Of a stretch of DNA of 62,670 nucleotides, positions 20,571 to 32,293 are shown piece after piece; positions within the stretch are counted from its first letter, which is position 1, and each line of letters opens with the position of its first letter. The DNA comes from Amphritea atlantica (GTDB lineage: Bacteria > Pseudomonadota > Gammaproteobacteria > Pseudomonadales > Balneatricaceae): NCBI RefSeq assembly GCF_018860855.1, contig NZ_JAHKQE010000016.1:1-62670 (forward strand). The letters are read 5' to 3'. Under the pieces are notes generated by a model. It had not been told where the DNA came from and ran no database searches. It saw nothing but the letters and a program-made list of their open reading frames with translations. A program made the translations under genes and the position numbers.

Positions 20571-21515
20571 TTACAGGCTCCCCCGTAAAATAGTCACGAC
20601 CAGTTCTTCAAAACTAATGCCCGCTTCGCGTGCCGCCATCGGCACCAAACTATGATCGGTCATACCCGGCAAGGTATTCACTTCTAGCAGCTGAAAACCC
20701 CGCTGCTGATCCAGCATCACATCGACTCGACCCCAACCACGACAACCCACCATCTCAAAGGCTTGCTCAGACAGACGCTTGAGTTCGGCTTCCTGCGCCT
20801 CGGTTAACTCATTATCAAAATGGTATTGGGTATCATTGGCCTGATATTTAGCATCAAAATCATAAAAGTCATGCGGTGTTTCCAAGCGAATAACGGGTAA
20901 TGCTTTACCATTTAACACCGCAATCGTAAATTCAGGCCCACTGATCCAACTTTCCACCAGCACCGCTCGGTCGAACTGCTGTGCATCATTGATGGCTTGT
21001 TCTAACGCCTCAATACTACGCACCTTGCTCATACCGATGCTTGAACCTTCATGGGCAGGTTTAACAATCATGGGAAAACCCAGTTGCTCAACTAACTGCT
21101 GCAGGTCGGTCGCTTCATCAGGCACCACATAGGCGGGTGTTGGTAGTCCTGCGGCACTCCATATCTGTTTACACTTAACCTTATCCATCCCTAGCGCTGA
21201 AGCCATCACACCACTACCGGTATAGGGTTTAGCCATGATTTCCAGTACTCCTTGCAGAGTGCCATCTTCACCACCACGACCGTGCATAATCAAAAATGCC
21301 CGATCAAATTCAGCCTGTTGTAGCTGCGCTAAAGGATCAGCGCCATCAGCACAGAGATCGATACCGAAGGCATCCACATTGGCCTGCTGTAAACCACGCA
21401 ACACTTCAGCGCCACTTTTCAGCGAGATACTCCGTTCTGCCGATGAACCGCCGAACAATACCGCCACCCGGCCAAATTGAGCACGTTCCTGAGCGGTTAT
21501 TGAGAAATGACTCAT
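20571..21515 (-). CDS. ddl: D-alanine--D-alanine ligase
   Basis: Ddl joins two D-alanines for the peptidoglycan precursor. The 314-residue protein has the N-terminal VAVLFGGSSAERSISL, the ATP-grasp core, the substrate motif (HGRGGEDGTLQG) and the C-terminal metal-binding EVNTLPGMTDHSL. The ATG at 21515 overlaps the murC stop as TGATG, so translation is coupled. The position between murC and ftsQ marks it as the DdlB type. Confidence 0.96.
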   Translation of the reverse strand: MSHFSITAQERAQFGRVAVLFGGSSAERSISLKSGAEVLRGLQQANVDAFGIDLCADGADPLAQLQQAEFDRAFLIMHGRGGEDGTLQGVLEIMAKPYTGSGVMASALGMDKVKCKQIWSAAGLPTPAYVVPDEATDLQQLVEQLGFPMIVKPAHEGSSIGMSKVRSIEALEQAINDAQQFDRAVLVESWISGPEFTIAVLNGKALPVIRLETPHDFYDFDAKYQANDTQYHFDNELTEAQEAELKRLSEQAFEMVGCRGWGRVDVMLDQQRGFQLLEVNTLPGMTDHSLVPMAAREAGISFEELVVTILRGSL

Positions 21516-22960
21516 CAATCAGCCTCCGTCACAACGGTCAAATCCAGCTTAGAAAGCTGGTGTGCCAGTGCCGTGATATTCCCAGCACCTTGGGTTAACA
21601 ATAGATCACCCGGCTTCAACAGATTTTTCAATACACTAGGCACCGCATCCACGGATTCCACAAAAACGGGATCCACGCTGCCACGCTGACGAATACTGCG
21701 GCACAAGCTGCGGCTATCGGCGCCAGCTATCGGTTCTTCTCCCGCCGCATAGACTTCCATCAATAACAGCACATCCGCTTCTGACAGCACTTGCACGAAA
21801 TCTTCATACAGATCTCGAGTACGGGTGTAGCGGTGCGGTTGGTTAATCATAACCAAACGCTTGTCTGGCCAACCCCCTTTTACCGCCCGAATGGTCGCCT
21901 GAACTTCACGAGGGTGATGGCCATAATCGTCCACCAGCATCGCAGTTCCGCCCTCAACAGGAATATCGCCCAGCACCTGAAAACGTCGACCGACCCCTTC
22001 GAACTTCTGCAACGCTGTACAGATAGAGTGATCATCAATCCCTTCATCACTCGCTACCGCAATGGTCGCCAGTGCATTCAAAACGTTATGTCTGCCCGGC
22101 ATGTTCACAGTGACCTGCAAATCCGCTCGCCCATCAGGCCGTTTCACCGTAAAACTGGTTTGCATACCACGCTGAACAATATCTTCCGCCCGATAATCAG
22201 CATCCTCATTCACACCGTAGGTCACGATAGGACGCCCCACCTGGGGAATAATCTCTTTAACCACGGGATCATCGGTGCATAGCACAGCCAAACCGTAAAA
22301 GGGCAAGTTATGGAGAAAATCGACAAAGGTCTGCTTCAACTTGCCAAAGTCACCGCCATAGGTGTCCATATGATCCGCATCGATATTGGTAACAATCGCT
22401 ACCATCGGTTGCAGATGCAGGAAAGAGGCATCACTTTCGTCGGCTTCGGCCACTAAATAACGACTACCACCTAGCTTTGCATTGGTACCCGCACTATTGA
22501 GACGCCCACCAATCACAAAGGTCGGATCAAAACCCGCTTCAGCCATCACAGAGGCCAGCAAACTGGTGGTGGTTGTCTTACCATGGGTTCCCGCAACGGC
22601 GATGCCATGTCGATAACGCATCAGCTCTGCCAGCATCTCCGCCCTGCGTACAACGGGAATACGTCGTTCACGGGCCGCACTGACTTCTGGGTTATCATTA
22701 CCAACCGCTGTAGAAATCACGACCACATTAGCGGCGGTAACATTCTCTGCAAGGTGTCCAATAAAGATCTCAGCACCCATCTCTTGAAGGCGATCAGTGG
22801 TCGCCGATGCCCTGATATCTGAACCGGTAATCTGATACCCCTGGTTCAGCAGAACCTCTGCGATACCGCACATACCCACGCCGCCAATACCGACAAAGTG
22901 GATTCTACGGATACGGCGCATCTCGGGGACTTCATAGATTTCAGTGGTATTATCAGTCAC
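21515..22960 (-). CDS. murC: UDP-N-acetylmuramate--L-alanine ligase MurC
   Basis: MurC adds L-alanine to UDP-MurNAc. The 481-residue protein begins with the UDP-binding Rossmann segment [10 protein letters not shown], has the ATP P-loop [10 protein letters not shown] near 123-132, and the Mur ligase central and C-terminal domains ([10 protein letters not shown]). The start is GTG at 22960, overlapping the murG stop (GTGA). The residues before PEMRR match the length of other MurC N termini, which supports this start. Confidence 0.97.
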   Translation of the reverse strand: MTDNTTEIYEVPEMRRIRRIHFVGIGGVGMCGIAEVLLNQGYQITGSDIRASATTDRLQEMGAEIFIGHLAENVTAANVVVISTAVGNDNPEVSAARERRIPVVRRAEMLAELMRYRHGIAVAGTHGKTTTTSLLASVMAEAGFDPTFVIGGRLNSAGTNAKLGGSRYLVAEADESDASFLHLQPMVAIVTNIDADHMDTYGGDFGKLKQTFVDFLHNLPFYGLAVLCTDDPVVKEIIPQVGRPIVTYGVNEDADYRAEDIVQRGMQTSFTVKRPDGRADLQVTVNMPGRHNVLNALATIAVASDEGIDDHSICTALQKFEGVGRRFQVLGDIPVEGGTAMLVDDYGHHPREVQATIRAVKGGWPDKRLVMINQPHRYTRTRDLYEDFVQVLSEADVLLLMEVYAAGEEPIAGADSRSLCRSIRQRGSVDPVFVESVDAVPSVLKNLLKPGDLLLTQGAGNITALAHQLSKLDLTVVTEAD

Positions 22961-24054
22961 TTTTTCATTACCTCCAGACAGATATCCGCAACGGTCTGAC
23001 TCGCCTCGGGCTGCCCCAGCTGACGCGCTTTTTGCGCCATTGCCAGCAGTACCTCACGGTCATTCAACTGCTCTGTCAAAATATTTATCAAGCGATCCCG
23101 ATTCAGTTCATTTTGTTGAATCAGGATCGCCGCGCCGGCCTCTGCCAAATAGCGTGCATTCCCCGTTTGATGGTCATCTACCGCAAAGGGAAATGGCACC
23201 AAAATAGACGCCACACCCGCAATACTTAATTCACTGACCGTCAATGCGCCCGAGCGGCACAGCACAAGATCTGCCCAGCCATAGGCTTCATCCATGTGTT
23301 CAATAAAAGGCACAACACGAATAGATTCCCGTTCGGCCAGCTCTGCCGCACGATATAGCGCTTCAGTCTCAGCCAAATTGCGTTTGCCTACTTGGTGCAA
23401 CACCTCTGGGATCATCCCCTCAGGCAGCGTACTTAATACTTCAGGCAACAACTCATTGATCGCTTTAGCGCCTAAGCTCCCCCCCACGACTAACAGACGC
23501 AGTGGCCCTTCTCGTCCAGCAAACCGTTCGGCTGGTGCAGGCAGATTAAGAATATCGCCACGTACCGGATTGCCCACCACGGTGGTCTTTACCTTGCTTT
23601 TGAAAGCTCCGCCGAAGGCTTCTAGTACACGCCGAGCGAGCTTCGCTAAAATCTTATTGGTCATACCGGCACAGGCATTCTGCTCATGCACTAAAACCGG
23701 CACACCGGTTAACCATGCAGCCAGTCCACCCGGGCCCGAAGCAAACCCACCCATACCTAGCACCACATCCGGTTTGACTCGGCGTAACACGCCAAATGCT
23801 TGATACAATGCATGCAGCAAGCGCAAGGGTGCCAGCAACAAGCTTAACTTCCCCTTACCACGCAAACCTTTCACATCAATACAGTGCAATTGAATATCTG
23901 CCGCGGGTACCACATCCGCTTCAATACCGGCTGCGGTGCCCAGCCACTCCACCGCTACACCCTGTTGTCGTAAGCAGTCAGCCGTCGCTAGCGCCGGAAA
24001 AACATGTCCTCCGGTGCCGCCTGCCATAATCAGTACTTTGCGGCCCTTATTCAT
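22957..24054 (-). CDS. murG: Undecaprenyl-PP-MurNAc-pentapeptide GlcNAc transferase MurG
   Basis: MurG makes lipid II from lipid I at the inner face of the membrane. The 365-residue GT-B enzyme has the G-loop [13 protein letters not shown], a second G-loop [13 protein letters not shown] and the UDP-GlcNAc site around [11 protein letters not shown]. The frame could start two codons earlier at a GTG (24060), but the ATG at 24054 has better ribosome-site spacing. It overlaps ftsW by 8 nt. Confidence 0.96.
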   Translation of the reverse strand: MNKGRKVLIMAGGTGGHVFPALATADCLRQQGVAVEWLGTAAGIEADVVPAADIQLHCIDVKGLRGKGKLSLLLAPLRLLHALYQAFGVLRRVKPDVVLGMGGFASGPGGLAAWLTGVPVLVHEQNACAGMTNKILAKLARRVLEAFGGAFKSKVKTTVVGNPVRGDILNLPAPAERFAGREGPLRLLVVGGSLGAKAINELLPEVLSTLPEGMIPEVLHQVGKRNLAETEALYRAAELAERESIRVVPFIEHMDEAYGWADLVLCRSGALTVSELSIAGVASILVPFPFAVDDHQTGNARYLAEAGAAILIQQNELNRDRLINILTEQLNDREVLLAMAQKARQLGQPEASQTVADICLEVMKK

Positions 24055-25270
24055 CTTCACTGCCTATTGTCGATTTTTTCTTTTTCCCAGCTTTTGCTAT
24101 ACCCGTGGCATTAACTCGCAGCCGTTTTAACTCGTAATCCACCCGCATTACAATTGCGATCATCACGCAGCTGACCACCAAACTACTACCACCATAACTC
24201 ACCAGAGGTAGCGTCAGCCCTTTAGTGGGTAATGCGCCGACATTAACACCAATATTAATCAGCGCCTGTCCGGTCAACATAATGGCGAAGCCATAAACCA
24301 TATACGCCATAAAAAACTGCTGTAACTTTTCAGCACGACGGCCAATACGAAACATCCGCTGCGCCATTAAGCCATATAGCACCACGACCAGCAGTGCAAA
24401 GATCAACCCCATCTCCTCAGCCAGTACCGAAAACACAAAATCGGTATGAGCCTCAGGCAGATAAAATAGTTTTTGCACACTATTACCTAAACCAGCACCC
24501 AACCAATCACCTCGGCCAAAGGCGATCTGAGCCTGCGCCAACTGATAGCCGGAGCCAAAAGGATCGGCCCAAGGGTCAAGGAAAGTCTTTAATCGCACCA
24601 CCCGATAGGGCTGCCACATCGCCAACGAAGCGATCACGGCAACACAGCCGCTAACGATCAACGCAAACTGGCTGAACTTCATGCCGCCGAGGAAAATCAT
24701 CCCCATAACACTGCCCATCAATACCACCGCAGCACCAAAATCCGGCTCAAAAATCATCAAAGAGACAAAGAAAGCCAGCGGAAACGCGGGTTTAATAACC
24801 CCCATCCAGCTGCCTCTGACCTCGGTCAAACGGCGTACTAAATAGCCAGACAGATAGACCACCATAGTAAACTTGGCCACTTCAGACGCTTGAAGGTTAA
24901 CCGGTCCCAACGGAATCCAACGAACTGAACCATTAATTTCTCGACCAACGATCAACACCAATATCAGCAACACGGAACCGATCAACAGCAACACTGGGCC
25001 GCAGCGTTCCCAAAGACTGATAGGCACCCTCAGCACAATGATCGCCGCCGTTAAACCGATTAAAATGAAGATCCCATGGCGGATCATATAAAAAAACGGA
25101 TTACTGTTACGTACCGCGGCAACCTCAATCGAGGCTGAACTTATCATCACAAAACCCAGCAAAACCAAACACAGTGCCGCCGCAACCAGTAATGGGTCGA
25201 ATGGCAGCACACGGTTGCTCACCGCTGCCTGAGTTTTCATCGATGTTTTAAGTGCAGCACTCGCTGTCAT
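24047..25270 (-). CDS. ftsW: Septal peptidoglycan polymerase FtsW
   Basis: FtsW is the SEDS-family glycosyltransferase of the divisome, partner of FtsI. The 407-residue protein has about ten membrane helices, an N-terminal cytoplasmic tail of roughly 25 residues and the SEDS motifs AHTDFVFSVLAEEMG and GLTLPLVSYGGSS near the C terminus. It overlaps the murD stop (ATGA at 25267-25270) and murG at its end. Confidence 0.97.
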   Translation of the reverse strand: MTASAALKTSMKTQAAVSNRVLPFDPLLVAAALCLVLLGFVMISSASIEVAAVRNSNPFFYMIRHGIFILIGLTAAIIVLRVPISLWERCGPVLLLIGSVLLILVLIVGREINGSVRWIPLGPVNLQASEVAKFTMVVYLSGYLVRRLTEVRGSWMGVIKPAFPLAFFVSLMIFEPDFGAAVVLMGSVMGMIFLGGMKFSQFALIVSGCVAVIASLAMWQPYRVVRLKTFLDPWADPFGSGYQLAQAQIAFGRGDWLGAGLGNSVQKLFYLPEAHTDFVFSVLAEEMGLIFALLVVVLYGLMAQRMFRIGRRAEKLQQFFMAYMVYGFAIMLTGQALINIGVNVGALPTKGLTLPLVSYGGSSLVVSCVMIAIVMRVDYELKRLRVNATGIAKAGKKKKSTIGSEDE

Positions 25271-26619
25271 AGCGCCTCCACCGACTCAATAAATGCATCG
25301 CCACGCGCTGGAAAACCACTGAACATATCGAAGCTAGCGCAAGCCGGTGAAAGCAACACGATATCACCGGGCTGAGCCAATGCCGTCGCAACCTGCACCG
25401 CCGAGTCCATACTTTTAGCATACTGACCGTCAAGACAACCAACCGCTTGATCGATCAAGGCGCCGTCTTTACCGATAAGCACCAACGCCCGAGCAGCCTC
25501 TTTTAAGGGTTGATCGAGGTCGCTAAAATCAGCGCCTTTGCCCACGCCCCCCGCAATCAAGACAATTTTATGCCCCTCTGCCAGCATCGCAGATAAGCCA
25601 TTAATCGCTGCCACCGTCGCACCGACGTTAGTGCCCTTGCTGTCATTAAAATAGGTTACGCCCTGCTTATCTGCGACCCATTGGCAACGATGCTTCAGTC
25701 CTGCAAACTGCTTAAGGGTTTGCAACATAGACTCAAGAGGAATATTGACCGCTTCACCCAAGGCCAGCGCCGCTAGCGCATTCGCTAAATTGTGTTGCCC
25801 CTGTATTTTTAGCTCACTGACCGCCAACAGCGGCGTTAAGCCTCGGGCTAAGAATGTTTGCCCCTGTTTTTCTAGCAACCCAAACTGATTCAGGTCGGGT
25901 CGACCTAAACCAAAGCTGCTGATCTTAACGCCCGTACTGACCAATGGTGAGGTCAGCGGATCATCACGATTGATCACCACGTTCGCCGCGCCTTTAAACA
26001 CTCGGTGCTTAGCCTGATAGTAAAGATGCAAGCTATTGCTATAACGGTCGAGGTGATCAGGACTCACATTCAGCACCGTCGCTGCTGTCGCCCGCAAATC
26101 ATTGACTGTTTCCAATTGAAAGCTGGACAGTTCCAACACATACAACGCTTGTTCACCGTCACTCAGCATATCCAGCACAGGGGTACCCAGATTGCCACCA
26201 ATGCCGGTATCGATACCCGCATCAAGTGCCATCTGCCCTACCAATGTGGTCACCGTGCTTTTAGCATTAGAGCCCGTGATTGCGACAATAGGCGCCGTCA
26301 CTGCCTGACAAAACAGGTCGATATCTCCGCTCAGTTTCACCCCTGCAGCCGCGGCGGCCTGGATAGCGGGCTGATCTTTAGCTACCCCAGGGCTCAGAAT
26401 GATTTCACGGGCACGACACAACAGTGCTGGGTTCAACTCGCCACAATGGACTTCCGCATCCGGAAATTCGGCATGGATCAATTCAAGATTGGGCGGTGTA
26501 TCCCGAGTATCAACAAGAATAAACGGTAGCCCTTTATCAGCCAGATAGCGCGCACAGGAAAGCCCGGTCTGCCCCAGTCCGATGATTATCCGTAATTGAT
26601 CCGTCGCTATCAGGCTCAC
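25267..26619 (-). CDS. murD: UDP-N-acetylmuramoylalanine--D-glutamate ligase MurD
   Basis: MurD adds D-glutamate to UDP-MurNAc-L-Ala. The 450-residue protein has the UDP-binding N-terminal Rossmann domain (IIGLGQTGLSCAR), the ATP P-loop GSNAKSTV, and the ligase C-terminal domain. The start codon is GTG at 26619 with GGAGA upstream. It lies 10 bp after mraY. Confidence 0.96.
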   Translation of the reverse strand: MSLIATDQLRIIIGLGQTGLSCARYLADKGLPFILVDTRDTPPNLELIHAEFPDAEVHCGELNPALLCRAREIILSPGVAKDQPAIQAAAAAGVKLSGDIDLFCQAVTAPIVAITGSNAKSTVTTLVGQMALDAGIDTGIGGNLGTPVLDMLSDGEQALYVLELSSFQLETVNDLRATAATVLNVSPDHLDRYSNSLHLYYQAKHRVFKGAANVVINRDDPLTSPLVSTGVKISSFGLGRPDLNQFGLLEKQGQTFLARGLTPLLAVSELKIQGQHNLANALAALALGEAVNIPLESMLQTLKQFAGLKHRCQWVADKQGVTYFNDSKGTNVGATVAAINGLSAMLAEGHKIVLIAGGVGKGADFSDLDQPLKEAARALVLIGKDGALIDQAVGCLDGQYAKSMDSAVQVATALAQPGDIVLLSPACASFDMFSGFPARGDAFIESVEAL

Positions 26620-26629
26620 AATATCTCCG

Positions 26630-27712
26630 TTAACGTATTTTCAAGGTTGCTAAGCCAATCAGCACTAGCACCACGGTAATGATCCAAAACCGCACAATCA
26701 CCCGCGGTTCAGGCCAACCTTTTAATTCAAAATGATGGTGCAGCGGTGCCATTCTAAAGATTCGCCGGCCGGTCAATTTGAAGGACCCTACCTGCAAAAT
26801 CACTGACACGGTTTCAATCACAAACACGCCGCCCATAATCATCAGGACAAATTCCTGACGCACGATAACCGCAATCACCCCTAATGCAGCCCCTAGTGCT
26901 AACGCACCAACATCTCCCATGAAAACCTGTGCGGGGTAGGTGTTAAACCAGAGAAAGCCGAGGCCAGCCCCGACGATGGATGCACAAATAATCACCAACT
27001 CGCCAGCACCGGCGATGTAAGGGATATGCAGATAGTTAGCAAAATTAACGTTGCCGCCTAAGTAAGCAAAAAAGCCCAAAGCCCCCGCCACCAACACGGT
27101 TGGCAAGATAGCCAAACCATCGAGACCATCCGTCAGATTCACCGCATTTGAGGTGCCGACAATGACGAAATAGGTAAAGACGATAAAGAACAACCCCATT
27201 TCAATCGCGACATCTTTAAAGATCGGAATAATCAACTGGGTTTCAGCAGGAGCCTGAGCCGTCATATAGAGCACAATCGCCGCGCCTAAACCGCCCACCG
27301 ACTGCCAAAAATACTTCCAGCGCGCCGGCAAGCCTCGGGTACTTTTCTCAATCACCATGCGGTAATCATCAACCCAACCCACCGCGCCGAAAATAAAGGT
27401 AACCCCCAATACAATCCAGGTATAACGGTTGGTCAAGTCTGCCCACAACAGAGTACTGATCATAATGGCCAGAATAATCAGTGCCCCACCCATCGTCGGG
27501 GTTCCTGCTTTACTGAAGTGAGATTCCGGACCGTCACTACGAACGGTCTGGCCAATCTGCTTACTTTTCAGTTTACGAATGAGCGCAGGTCCTAACATCA
27601 ACGAGATCGACAGAGCGGTTAGCACCCCTAGAATCCCGCGTAACGTTAGATAACTAAACACGGTAAAAAAACTGTTATATTCAGCCAGCCAGTTGGCCAA
27701 AAACAATAACAT
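26630..27712 (-). CDS. mraY: Phospho-N-acetylmuramoyl-pentapeptide transferase MraY
   Basis: MraY transfers phospho-MurNAc-pentapeptide to undecaprenyl phosphate to form lipid I. The 360-residue polytopic protein has ten hydrophobic segments and the family motifs ([30 protein letters not shown] and [13 protein letters not shown]). The aspartates of DDY and LDGL are the Mg2+/catalytic residues. Start overlaps the murF stop by one base. Confidence 0.98.
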   Translation of the reverse strand: MLLFLANWLAEYNSFFTVFSYLTLRGILGVLTALSISLMLGPALIRKLKSKQIGQTVRSDGPESHFSKAGTPTMGGALIILAIMISTLLWADLTNRYTWIVLGVTFIFGAVGWVDDYRMVIEKSTRGLPARWKYFWQSVGGLGAAIVLYMTAQAPAETQLIIPIFKDVAIEMGLFFIVFTYFVIVGTSNAVNLTDGLDGLAILPTVLVAGALGFFAYLGGNVNFANYLHIPYIAGAGELVIICASIVGAGLGFLWFNTYPAQVFMGDVGALALGAALGVIAVIVRQEFVLMIMGGVFVIETVSVILQVGSFKLTGRRIFRMAPLHHHFELKGWPEPRVIVRFWIITVVLVLIGLATLKIR

Positions 27713-29100
27713 CAGTGACTACCTCCGTCGGTAGAGCCGTCATTGGTCAGGCCCGTTACAATTTGATCCATTCCCGCACTGCGGGAGCCTTTTATCAACA
27801 GAACACGCGGACACTTCGGCAACTGCTGTATATAACTCAACAATGCCGCTTTATCCGAAAAATGCTCAGCACATTGGCCACCCGCCGCCATGAAACTTTC
27901 ATTTGCAGCCTGGCTCAATACGCCGCAGCTCAATAACTTATCGATCCCTTTTTTAGCCGCGTACTCCCCAACTTCGCGATGCTTCTGTTTCGCATCCGCA
28001 CCCAACTCACCCATATCGCCCAACACCAACACCTGTTCACCCTCAAGTTCCGCCAAGGCGTTTAGCGCGGCTTTCACTGCATCAGGGTTAGCGTTATAAC
28101 TGTCATCTATCACCAGAGTGGTGTCATCTAGTCGAATCGGACGCATCCGTCCTGCTACACCTTGACACTGACTCAACCCTTCTGCCGCTACGGCGGGCTG
28201 ACATCCATCAGCCAGCACGGCAGCCGCCGCAGCTAACGCATTAGCGATATTGTGCCGCCCCATCAATTCGAGGCTGACCGGATACTGAGCGCCTTGATAG
28301 TTCAACTCAAAGGCATAACAGCCGCTTGCCTGTAGTCGAATATCGGAAGCAAACACTGACGCTTCATGATTAACGATCGAAAAGGTTAACACTGGCTGCT
28401 GCGAGAGCATTCCTAGCCAGACACTGGCATGAGGATCATCGAGATTAACAACCGCAGTACCGCTATCTGATAAACCTTCAAATATTTCAGCCTTCGCCAG
28501 CACCACGCCACGCAGTGAACCAAATCCCTCAAGGTGGGCGCCAAACGCATTATTCAGTATGGCAACATCAGGCTTGGCCAGATGAGTGCTATAGGCAATT
28601 TCATGTGCACCGCTGGCCCCCATTTCAATCACCGCATATTGATCACCCGCCGACAGGCGCAGCAAGGTCAGCGGCACACCGATATCGTTATTGAGATTCC
28701 CCTGCGTCGCCAGAGTCTGCCCCCGCAACCGGTTAATGGAAGCCAACATCTCTTTGACGGTGGTTTTACCGCTGCTGCCGGTCACCGCAAACATCGAGCC
28801 ACTAAAACGAGCACGATTGAAGGCGGCTAAATTTCCCAGTGCCATTCGCGTATTACTGACCACTAACTGCGGCACATCAACTTCAACTTTCCGCTCTACC
28901 ACGACCGCCACTGCGCCGTCAGCTACCGCCTGAACAACAAAGTCATGGGCGTCAAAATTGTCGCCCTTTAACGCAACAAATAGATCCCCTGCATGAATAT
29001 TGCGAGTATCCGTGCTGACACCCAGCAGATCACAGTCGGTACCGATCAACTGAGCAGATAGAGGTCCAGTCAATTCACTTAATCTAAATGGACCATTCAT
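27712..29100 (-). CDS. murF: UDP-MurNAc-tripeptide--D-Ala-D-Ala ligase MurF
   Basis: MurF adds D-Ala-D-Ala to complete the UDP-MurNAc-pentapeptide. The 462-residue protein has the ATP P-loop [12 protein letters not shown] near 110-121, the central-domain NLDDPHA and the C-terminal DDSYNANPD motif. It overlaps murE (ATGA at 29097-29100) and mraY. Confidence 0.97.
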   Translation of the reverse strand: MNGPFRLSELTGPLSAQLIGTDCDLLGVSTDTRNIHAGDLFVALKGDNFDAHDFVVQAVADGAVAVVVERKVEVDVPQLVVSNTRMALGNLAAFNRARFSGSMFAVTGSSGKTTVKEMLASINRLRGQTLATQGNLNNDIGVPLTLLRLSAGDQYAVIEMGASGAHEIAYSTHLAKPDVAILNNAFGAHLEGFGSLRGVVLAKAEIFEGLSDSGTAVVNLDDPHASVWLGMLSQQPVLTFSIVNHEASVFASDIRLQASGCYAFELNYQGAQYPVSLELMGRHNIANALAAAAAVLADGCQPAVAAEGLSQCQGVAGRMRPIRLDDTTLVIDDSYNANPDAVKAALNALAELEGEQVLVLGDMGELGADAKQKHREVGEYAAKKGIDKLLSCGVLSQAANESFMAAGGQCAEHFSDKAALLSYIQQLPKCPRVLLIKGSRSAGMDQIVTGLTNDGSTDGGSH

Positions 29101-30581
29101 TGGTTGCCTCCTCGGTGCGCTAAATCTAACGCATCACGGGCAACGGCCAGATCATCAAAGGGTCGTTTCACGCCTTGTATATCCTGATAATTCTCGTGTC
29201 CTTTTCCAGCAATCAATAAAACATCCTCTGGCTTAAGTGCGGCAACAGCCTGCTCGATGGCTAACTGACGGTCAGCCTCGCAAACCACCTGAGCAGTATC
29301 ACTAAAGCCCATCATAATCATGTCAATAATCTGTTGTGGATCTTCAGTACGCGGGTTATCACTGGTGACCATGACGCGCTCCGCCATCCTTTCAGCAACC
29401 TGTGCCATCTGCGCCCGTTTACCCTTATCTCGATCACCACCACAACCAAACACACACCAGAGTTCGCCGTTACAATAGCTGCGCAACGCCTCTAACGCTT
29501 TTTCCAACGCATCAGGCGTGTGTGCATAATCAACCACCACCAATGGAGGCTTTCTCGATACCAACTGCATTCGACCAGCAACGGCGTTCAACTGGCGTAA
29601 TCCACGTTCAATCTGCGCCTGTGGATAACCCATTTTCTCGGTGATCGCGATGGCCAGCAGCAGATTGCTCAGGTTAAACCGGCCGATGAGACCCGTATCC
29701 AACGTGAAGGTCCCCTGCGCAGTTGTGATTTTTGCACTAATCCCTGCCGAGAGTTTTACCTCTGTCGCCCGTACCGCCGCACTCGCTGACTCACCAAACC
29801 CCACACGCTTCTGACCATCATCACGAGCTAACAGCGTGGCACCGAATACGTCGTCGGCATTGATCACCTGATGCTCAATCGCCAGATCGGTAAATAAACG
29901 AGCCTTGGCGGCGCCGTAACTCGCCATATCACCGTGATAATCAAGATGATCACGGGACAGATTGGTGAAGCCCGCCGCGTCAAAATGAACGCCGCTAACC
30001 CGCTGCTGATCCAACGCGTGGCTGGACACCTCCATCACTACCGCCGTGGCTCCCTGCTGACGAAAATCCGCCAACAATTGATGCACACCGATAGCATCGG
30101 GAGTCGTATGGGTCGAATCACTCAACCGCCCCAACAGACCATTACCCACCGTGCCGATCAAACCGCAGGTCTCACCAAAAAAGTTCAACAGCTGGGCTAT
30201 ATAATGGGCGCAGGAGGTTTTACCGTTGGTTCCGGTCACTCCCACCACCCGCATATGAAGAGAAGGTTCGCCATAAAAACGTGAAGCGACCTCGCCAATC
30301 GTGGCAGCAACATCAGCCACCCCGATCAGTGGGATCGCCACATTAATAGAGCCCGCTACAGCCAGTTCTGCGTCATCAACGATCGCAGCGACTGCCCCTT
30401 CTGCTGCAGCGGAGCAAACAAAATCAATTCCTTTATGGTTTACACCATCGCGGGCGAAAAACAGATCGCCCGGTTTCACTTTACGGCTATCCTGACAGAT
30501 TCCGCTGATTGACAACGACGCCAGCTCAGTTCCCGCCAACTGCGGTAGCAAATCAACCAATGTATACTGGGCGATACTCAT
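29097..30581 (-). CDS. murE: UDP-MurNAc-L-Ala-D-Glu--meso-diaminopimelate ligase MurE
   Basis: MurE adds the third residue of the stem peptide. The 494-residue protein has the P-loop GTNGKTS near 116-122, the carbamylated-lysine region and the DNPR motif (TSDNPRTEDP). DNPR is the established mark for meso-diaminopimelate rather than lysine, in line with a Gram-negative cell wall. It overlaps ftsI by ATGA at 30578-30581. Confidence 0.97.
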   Translation of the reverse strand: MSIAQYTLVDLLPQLAGTELASLSISGICQDSRKVKPGDLFFARDGVNHKGIDFVCSAAAEGAVAAIVDDAELAVAGSINVAIPLIGVADVAATIGEVASRFYGEPSLHMRVVGVTGTNGKTSCAHYIAQLLNFFGETCGLIGTVGNGLLGRLSDSTHTTPDAIGVHQLLADFRQQGATAVVMEVSSHALDQQRVSGVHFDAAGFTNLSRDHLDYHGDMASYGAAKARLFTDLAIEHQVINADDVFGATLLARDDGQKRVGFGESASAAVRATEVKLSAGISAKITTAQGTFTLDTGLIGRFNLSNLLLAIAITEKMGYPQAQIERGLRQLNAVAGRMQLVSRKPPLVVVDYAHTPDALEKALEALRSYCNGELWCVFGCGGDRDKGKRAQMAQVAERMAERVMVTSDNPRTEDPQQIIDMIMMGFSDTAQVVCEADRQLAIEQAVAALKPEDVLLIAGKGHENYQDIQGVKRPFDDLAVARDALDLAHRGGNQ

Positions 30582-32293
30582 TTCATCACCACATGTGACG
30601 TAGCGGGTTGCCAGTTATCCGGCGCCACATTAAGCATTCTTAATGCACCACCAACCACTCGAGAAAAGAGTGGAGCAGCTACTTCGCCACCGTAATATTC
30701 TTGTCCCTTAGGGTTATCCACCATAACGACTGCAACAATCGCAGGGTTATCCACCGGCGCCACCCCAGCAAAGATCGACATGTATTGATCATCGGCGTAA
30801 CCGTTAACGCCAACTTTATGCACCGTACCGGTCTTACCCGCCACGCGATAACCTTCAATCGCCGCGCGACGCCCTGTGCCGCCGGACTGAGTCACGGTTT
30901 CCATCATCCGCAAAATGGCGTCTGCCACTTTTTTTGGCATCACGCGGGTACCTGATTCGGGTCGGTCGAGTTTGAGTAGCGACACATGCCGCACTAGCCC
31001 ACCGGTAGCAAACGGCAGATAAGCCTGCGCCAGTTGCAACGGTGTAACTGAGAGGCCATAGCCATAAGACATCGTCGCCCGCTCGACCAAGCGTTTTTCC
31101 GCTAAATAAGGTAACACCCCAGCCTGTTCGCCAGGGAATCCTGTACCTGGCACCTGTCCAAGCCCAACATTATGAAATACATTTCGCACCGCATCGCCAT
31201 GCAGACTCAACGCCAGCTTAGTTGCCCCCACGTTGCTCGATTTAGTAATAATCCGCCCCATGCTCAACACGCCATAGTTGCGATGATCACGAATCGTTTT
31301 ACCCTTCACGCGGATATAGCCCGGCGATGTATCAATCTTGCTATCTAAGGTATACTTACCACTCATCAACGCCGCTGCGATCGTCAACGGTTTCATGGTC
31401 GAGCCCGGCTCAAACGTATCGGTCACCGCGCGGTTACGTAACGACTCCATCCCGCTACCAAGATTGCTTCTGTCATTCGGGTTATAGGAGGGTTGGTTCA
31501 CCATCGCCAAAACCTCACCGGTGTGCACATCCAACACAACCATCGCAGCGGAATCCGCCTTATGAGCCTGCACCGCCGCTTTCAATTCCCGATAGGCCAA
31601 ATATTGCAACCGTAGATCGATACTCAGCTGCAGATCCTTGCCCTGCACCATCGGCTCTAACTCACGGATATGTTTAACCGTCCGTCCCAACAGATCCCGC
31701 ATCACCAGTTTCTTGCCGGGTATGCCCTGCAACCAATCTTCAAATGCCAGCTCAATACCTTCCTGTCCCACACCATCTAAACCGGTAAAACCAACTAGAT
31801 GAGTCGCCACTTCGGCCGCCGGATAAAAGCGTTTATATTCTCGATCAACATAGATACCGGGAATATGTAACTCTTCTACCTGTTCCGCCTGAGCAGGCGT
31901 CATCTGCCGCTTGAGATAGATAAACTGTTTATCTCGAAAACGTGACACCCGCTTTAACAAGGTGTTTTTATCGGTATCGATCAAACTCGCCAGTTTAGTG
32001 ATTGAGGCGCTTTGCAGATCAAACTCTTTTGGATTCATCCATACCGTTGAAACCGGGGCGCTAACCGACAGCGGCAATCCATTACGGTCACTGATCATCC
32101 CCCGATGCGCGGGAATGATCGCTGTACGCAGCACGCGAGCATCACCCTGGCGCTTTAAAAAATCCTGTTCCTGTACATTCAGCGAGAGCATTTTGCCAGC
32201 GACGCCAGCCGCAATCAGGCACAGCAAGGCAAACACCAGCCATAAACGCCAGCCTCTTGCTGCACGAGCTTGCAAGCCTTGCTCATCGCTCAT
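30578..32293 (-). CDS. ftsI: Septal peptidoglycan transpeptidase FtsI (PBP3)
   Basis: FtsI is the class B penicillin-binding protein that crosslinks septal murein with FtsW. The 571-residue protein has a short cytoplasmic tail, one membrane helix (about 17-38), a pedestal domain and the transpeptidase domain with the active-site STMK (serine nucleophile), SSN and KTGT motifs in that order. It overlaps the ftsL stop by 11 nt. Confidence 0.97.
   Translation of the reverse strand: MSDEQGLQARAARGWRLWLVFALLCLIAAGVAGKMLSLNVQEQDFLKRQGDARVLRTAIIPAHRGMISDRNGLPLSVSAPVSTVWMNPKEFDLQSASITKLASLIDTDKNTLLKRVSRFRDKQFIYLKRQMTPAQAEQVEELHIPGIYVDREYKRFYPAAEVATHLVGFTGLDGVGQEGIELAFEDWLQGIPGKKLVMRDLLGRTVKHIRELEPMVQGKDLQLSIDLRLQYLAYRELKAAVQAHKADSAAMVVLDVHTGEVLAMVNQPSYNPNDRSNLGSGMESLRNRAVTDTFEPGSTMKPLTIAAALMSGKYTLDSKIDTSPGYIRVKGKTIRDHRNYGVLSMGRIITKSSNVGATKLALSLHGDAVRNVFHNVGLGQVPGTGFPGEQAGVLPYLAEKRLVERATMSYGYGLSVTPLQLAQAYLPFATGGLVRHVSLLKLDRPESGTRVMPKKVADAILRMMETVTQSGGTGRRAAIEGYRVAGKTGTVHKVGVNGYADDQYMSIFAGVAPVDNPAIVAVVMVDNPKGQEYYGGEVAAPLFSRVVGGALRMLNVAPDNWQPATSHVVMK

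Noticed and set aside
29619-29627. DnaA box (TGTGGATAA) inside murE
   Set aside because: It is a single site within conserved coding sequence, compatible with chance.
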